A stretch of 7,292 nt of DNA. Origin: Bacteroidales bacterium. GTDB lineage: Bacteria > Bacteroidota > Bacteroidia > Bacteroidales > JAADGE01. The stretch is from NCBI GenBank assembly GCA_024762915.1, contig JANTGL010000132.1, forward strand, positions 1 to 7,292, read 5' to 3'. A program made the translations under genes and the position numbers. Of the stretch, positions 4,782 to 7,292 are shown one piece after another. Below the pieces are notes generated by a model, which saw nothing but the letters and a program-made list of their open reading frames with translations, was not told the DNA's origin and searched no databases. Every line of letters starts with the position of its first letter. Position 1 is the first letter of the stretch.

Positions 4782-5903
4782 TTATTTCACTTTTATATAA
4801 GGGGCAATTTTTTTGAAAACGTCATCAGGAATCTTATTTTTCATTTTAATTTCTTCAATACTTTTATAAGCTCCGTTTTTATTTCTGAATTTTAAAATTT
4901 TTTCGGCATTTTCCCAAGAAATATAGGGATGCCTGCCAAGCTCGGATACTTCTGCAAAATTTACGTTTATCTTTTCCAATTTTGATTTATCAATAATAAT
5001 ATCATCAGCAATTTTTAAATAATATTCTCTTTTCATTCCGTAAACTTCGAGTAATTGTTCTTTTTTGTAAAAACCACCTAATAAATTTCTGTATTTAACA
5101 ATACGCGTTGCATTATATTGCCAAAATTTACCGAATTGTTTCATTTCCTCTGCCGATAAACTATTTATATCAACTTTTCTATGAATATTTATCAAAACTG
5201 AAGATTCTTCTTCCGGAATATTAATATAGGGTTCTAAATCAGCAAATTTCTTATCATTAATAACATACAGTTTTTTTAAATCTTCATTTCGAAAGAATTT
5301 CCCGCCGGCTTTAATATATTTTCGAATTGATGAAATTTGTTTTTCACTAAATCCCAACTCGGACCATCCGCTGTCATTTAATGTATTGGGATCAAAAAGA
5401 AAGTATGTATGTTTTTGCTTATCTTTAGAATTCTCACCCAAATAATTATCAGATATCTTTTCATATCCTTTTTCAGGCAAATCAATATATGGTTTAAGAA
5501 ATATAAACTGCTTATTTTTAATTGAATATATTTTTGCTAAATCAGATTTATATTTAAAAGATGCACCTGTTTGAAGGTATTTTCGAATCATTTTAAATTG
5601 ATATTCCGAGAAACCGAGTTGTTTTGCTTCGTCCGATGAAAGATTATTGGGATTGAATTTAAATAATTTTAAAGTATCGTATTTCTCTGAAATTAACGGA
5701 ATATTAAAATCTGAAGAATCCGAACTTAATTCATTCAATAGTGTTTCATATTTTGAAAAATTGTATTCTTTTTCATTTATAAAATATCCGGAAAATAAAT
5801 TGACAATCACTGCAATAATCAAGAGAATTAAAAGGACGAGAATTCCCTGACTTTCACCTTTAGTGAATGAGAAGTATTCTTTTAATTGTTCTTTAAAGGA
5901 CAC
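4782..5903 (-). CDS. Membrane-anchored protein with four helix-hairpin-helix (ComEA-like) repeats
   Basis: 373 aa, specific function unknown. A short basic cytoplasmic N-terminus precedes one hydrophobic helix (about 20-40). Four related modules of about 63 residues follow, at roughly 80-143, 168-230, 240-304 and 309-372. Each has a pattern of an N-containing strand, helix, loop, helix with (I/V)xK(Y/F), an aromatic after a glycine (GAS/GGK/GGF/GAY), then a second helix pair ending in PYI or DII. Repeats 1 and 2 are most alike (GFSEYQFKMIRKY and GFSEKQISSIRKY), and repeat 4 is closest to ComEA/HhH_3. Canonical ComEA binds DNA during uptake, but the GhG hairpin loops here are mostly degenerate, so DNA binding is doubtful. 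The start is GTG at 5901-5903: an in-frame stop lies six codons upstream and the first internal ATG falls beyond the membrane helix. No neighbouring competence gene is seen. Confidence 0.82.
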   Translation of the reverse strand: MSFKEQLKEYFSFTKGESQGILVLLILLIIAVIVNLFSGYFINEKEYNFSKYETLLNELSSDSSDFNIPLISEKYDTLKLFKFNPNNLSSDEAKQLGFSEYQFKMIRKYLQTGASFKYKSDLAKIYSIKNKQFIFLKPYIDLPEKGYEKISDNYLGENSKDKQKHTYFLFDPNTLNDSGWSELGFSEKQISSIRKYIKAGGKFFRNEDLKKLYVINDKKFADLEPYINIPEEESSVLINIHRKVDINSLSAEEMKQFGKFWQYNATRIVKYRNLLGGFYKKEQLLEVYGMKREYYLKIADDIIIDKSKLEKINVNFAEVSELGRHPYISWENAEKILKFRNKNGAYKSIEEIKMKNKIPDDVFKKIAPYIKVK

Positions 5904-6089
5904 TTTTAAAATATGAATTTAAAATCTGTTTTTGATAATCTTCTTTATTTAACCAAAATTCTTTTTAAAACTTTAAACCTGCGAGTCATCATATTATTTT
6001 ATTGATAAACAGAGAATTAAATACAAATCAGTTTCATTTAAATTAAAATAATAATACGATGACTATCCGTATTTTCAACTTATGTCTTG

Positions 6090-6097
6090 CAAATATA
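6090..6097 (-). promoter_or_regulatory. Candidate promoter -7 element upstream of the HhH gene
   Basis: TATATTTG on the minus strand matches TAnnTTTG and is followed by CA. It begins 18 nt past the symporter stop; the -33 region has only TTTAA, not TTG. If used, transcription starts near 6083 and leaves a leader of about 180 nt before the GTG. The rest of the 211-bp gap holds only a 6-bp hairpin (AATACG/CGTATT, 6053-6058 with 6068-6073) and AT-rich sequence; I see no clear terminator for the symporter. Confidence 0.4.
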
Positions 6098-6114
6098 AAG
6101 TAATACTGTCTGTT

Positions 6115-7292
6115 TTATTTAAATCTTTTTATTACTCCGGTTTTAATATCATTCAAATATTGTTTCATATCCTGTTTAACTTCAGGAGCCAGAATTAATA
6201 ATCCCAGAATGTTAGGGAAAGCCATACTTAAAATCATAAAATCGGAAAAATCGACCACGGCACCAAGACTTGATGCAGAACCGATAACAACAAAAATTAA
6301 AAAAATAATATAATAAATCAATGAGATTAAATATAAATTTTTAGTTACTTTTCTTTTTCCGAAATATCGGCCGAAAAGATATTTAAATCCGTTTAATCCG
6401 TAATAAGACCATGAAATCATCGTTGAAAAAGCAAATAAAATTACAGCTAACAATAATATCCATGAGAACCAAGGGAATACACTGTCAAATGCTTTTGAAG
6501 TTAATTCAACACCGGCAAGATTTCCGGCTACTGAAGGATCGTAAAAACCGGTAAAAATAATAACCAAAGCTGTCATTGTACAAATAACAACCGTATCAAT
6601 AAACGGTTCTAAAAGAGCAACAAAGCCTTCACTGACAGGACGATCGGTTTTTACCGCCGAGTGCGCAATTGAAGCCGAACCGACACCGGCTTCGTTAGAA
6701 AATGCGGCTCTTTGAAAGCCGACAATTAAAACACCTACCAATCCGCCTTTCATGGCAGCAGCAGAAAAAGCCCCGTTAAAGATTAAAATGAAAGCTTCAT
6801 GCGTATGACTAATATTCATTCCGATGATTATTAATGCTGCCAATACATAGAGAAATGCCATAAAGGGAACAATTTTTTCGGTCACATTTGCAATGCTTTT
6901 AATTCCGCCGATGACAACAATTCCCACAAATATTGCTAATAAAACACCAAAATAAGCACCGTATCCTTCAATACCGGGAATAAAAGGCGCAAATTTACCT
7001 GCAAGTTGAGAAAATGCTTGATTTGCCTGAAACATATTTCCGCCTCCGAGTGAACCGCCGATTACTAATATTGCAAAAATTACGGCCAGAACTTTACCAA
7101 GTCCGCCTAGATTTTTCTTTTTCAAACCTTTACTTAAATAATACATCGGTCCGCCGGAAACTTGACCGTTCTCATCAATGTTTCGATATTTTACACCGAG
7201 CGTAACTTCCGTAAATTTGGAAGCCATCCCGAGTAATCCGGCAATAATCATCCAAAAGGTAGCTCCGGGCCCCCCTAGCGTAACTGCAATTG
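6115..7292 (-). CDS. Sodium/alanine (AGCS family) amino-acid symporter, N-terminus beyond window
   Basis: Inner-membrane carrier that imports alanine, glycine or a related small amino acid with Na+. About 391 residues are visible. The reading frame stays open to the right edge, and the residues before the first in-window Met (a GGPGATFWM stretch running into GLLGMASKFTE) are the AGCS family signature. The true start is therefore outside, with perhaps 80-120 residues missing. About nine hydrophobic segments are recognisable. The strongly conserved NEAGVGSASIAHSAVKT block and the following EPFIDTVVICTMTALV helix are present, as is SWSYYG near the C-terminal part. The protein ends in a short basic tail (VIKRFK). 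The family assignment is secure; the substrate is not determinable from sequence. It stands 211 bp from the next gene and has no visible partner. Confidence 0.93.
   Translation of the reverse strand, partial: IAVTLGGPGATFWMIIAGLLGMASKFTEVTLGVKYRNIDENGQVSGGPMYYLSKGLKKKNLGGLGKVLAVIFAILVIGGSLGGGNMFQANQAFSQLAGKFAPFIPGIEGYGAYFGVLLAIFVGIVVIGGIKSIANVTEKIVPFMAFLYVLAALIIIGMNISHTHEAFILIFNGAFSAAAMKGGLVGVLIVGFQRAAFSNEAGVGSASIAHSAVKTDRPVSEGFVALLEPFIDTVVICTMTALVIIFTGFYDPSVAGNLAGVELTSKAFDSVFPWFSWILLLAVILFAFSTMISWSYYGLNGFKYLFGRYFGKRKVTKNLYLISLIYYIIFLIFVVIGSASSLGAVVDFSDFMILSMAFPNILGLLILAPEVKQDMKQYLNDIKTGVIKRFK

Noticed and set aside
5945..5992. 15-codon minus-strand frame rich in Lys and Arg in the gap before the HhH gene
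   Set aside because: It has no ribosome-binding signal and is very short. A basic peptide of this size is expected by chance in AT-rich DNA.

Overview
This is an AT-rich, fully minus-strand-coding stretch of a Bacteroidota (Bacteroidetes) chromosome. Four things support the assignment: the gene order rpsU, xerC, hpf, a tRNA cluster, tuf, tRNA-Trp; promoter-like boxes matching the Bacteroidota TAnnTTTG -7 element; the absence of Shine-Dalgarno sequences in front of nearly all genes; and an EF-Tu with the SALGALNG form of the G5 region. It is core genome. I see no mobile element, CRISPR array, toxin-antitoxin pair or defence island.

Layout in transcription order (right to left). The right edge holds a Na+/alanine-type (AGCS) amino-acid symporter whose N-terminus runs out of the window. 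Next comes a membrane-anchored protein with four degenerate helix-hairpin-helix repeats, started at GTG. It is followed by an acyl-CoA dehydrogenase of the short/medium-chain type. Then rpsU (ribosomal protein bS21) is followed by a clear hairpin terminator, and after it xerC and hpf sit 6 bp apart. A promoter-like site downstream of hpf precedes four tRNA genes, Thr(UGU)-Tyr(GUA)-Gly(UCC)-Thr(GGU), then tuf (EF-Tu). A long hairpin separates tuf from tRNA-Trp(CCA), which is cut off at the left edge.

The left two thirds is a translation module: bS21 (initiation), short HPF (ribosome hibernation), four elongator tRNAs and EF-Tu, with the chromosome-dimer recombinase XerC embedded in it. The tRNA-tuf order is the same as E. 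coli thrU-tyrU-glyT-thrT-tufB. The most interesting regulatory signal is that rpsU alone carries a strong Shine-Dalgarno sequence. This fits a model in which bS21 helps hide the anti-SD in Bacteroidota ribosomes and so controls its own synthesis. The acyl-CoA dehydrogenase, the HhH protein and the symporter look like separate transcription units with no visible functional tie to the module.

No intergenic gap exceeds 300 bases; the largest (5904-6114) holds one candidate promoter and a small hairpin. I did not find a convincing undescribed system. The findings are mostly regulatory and structural details in a conventional region.
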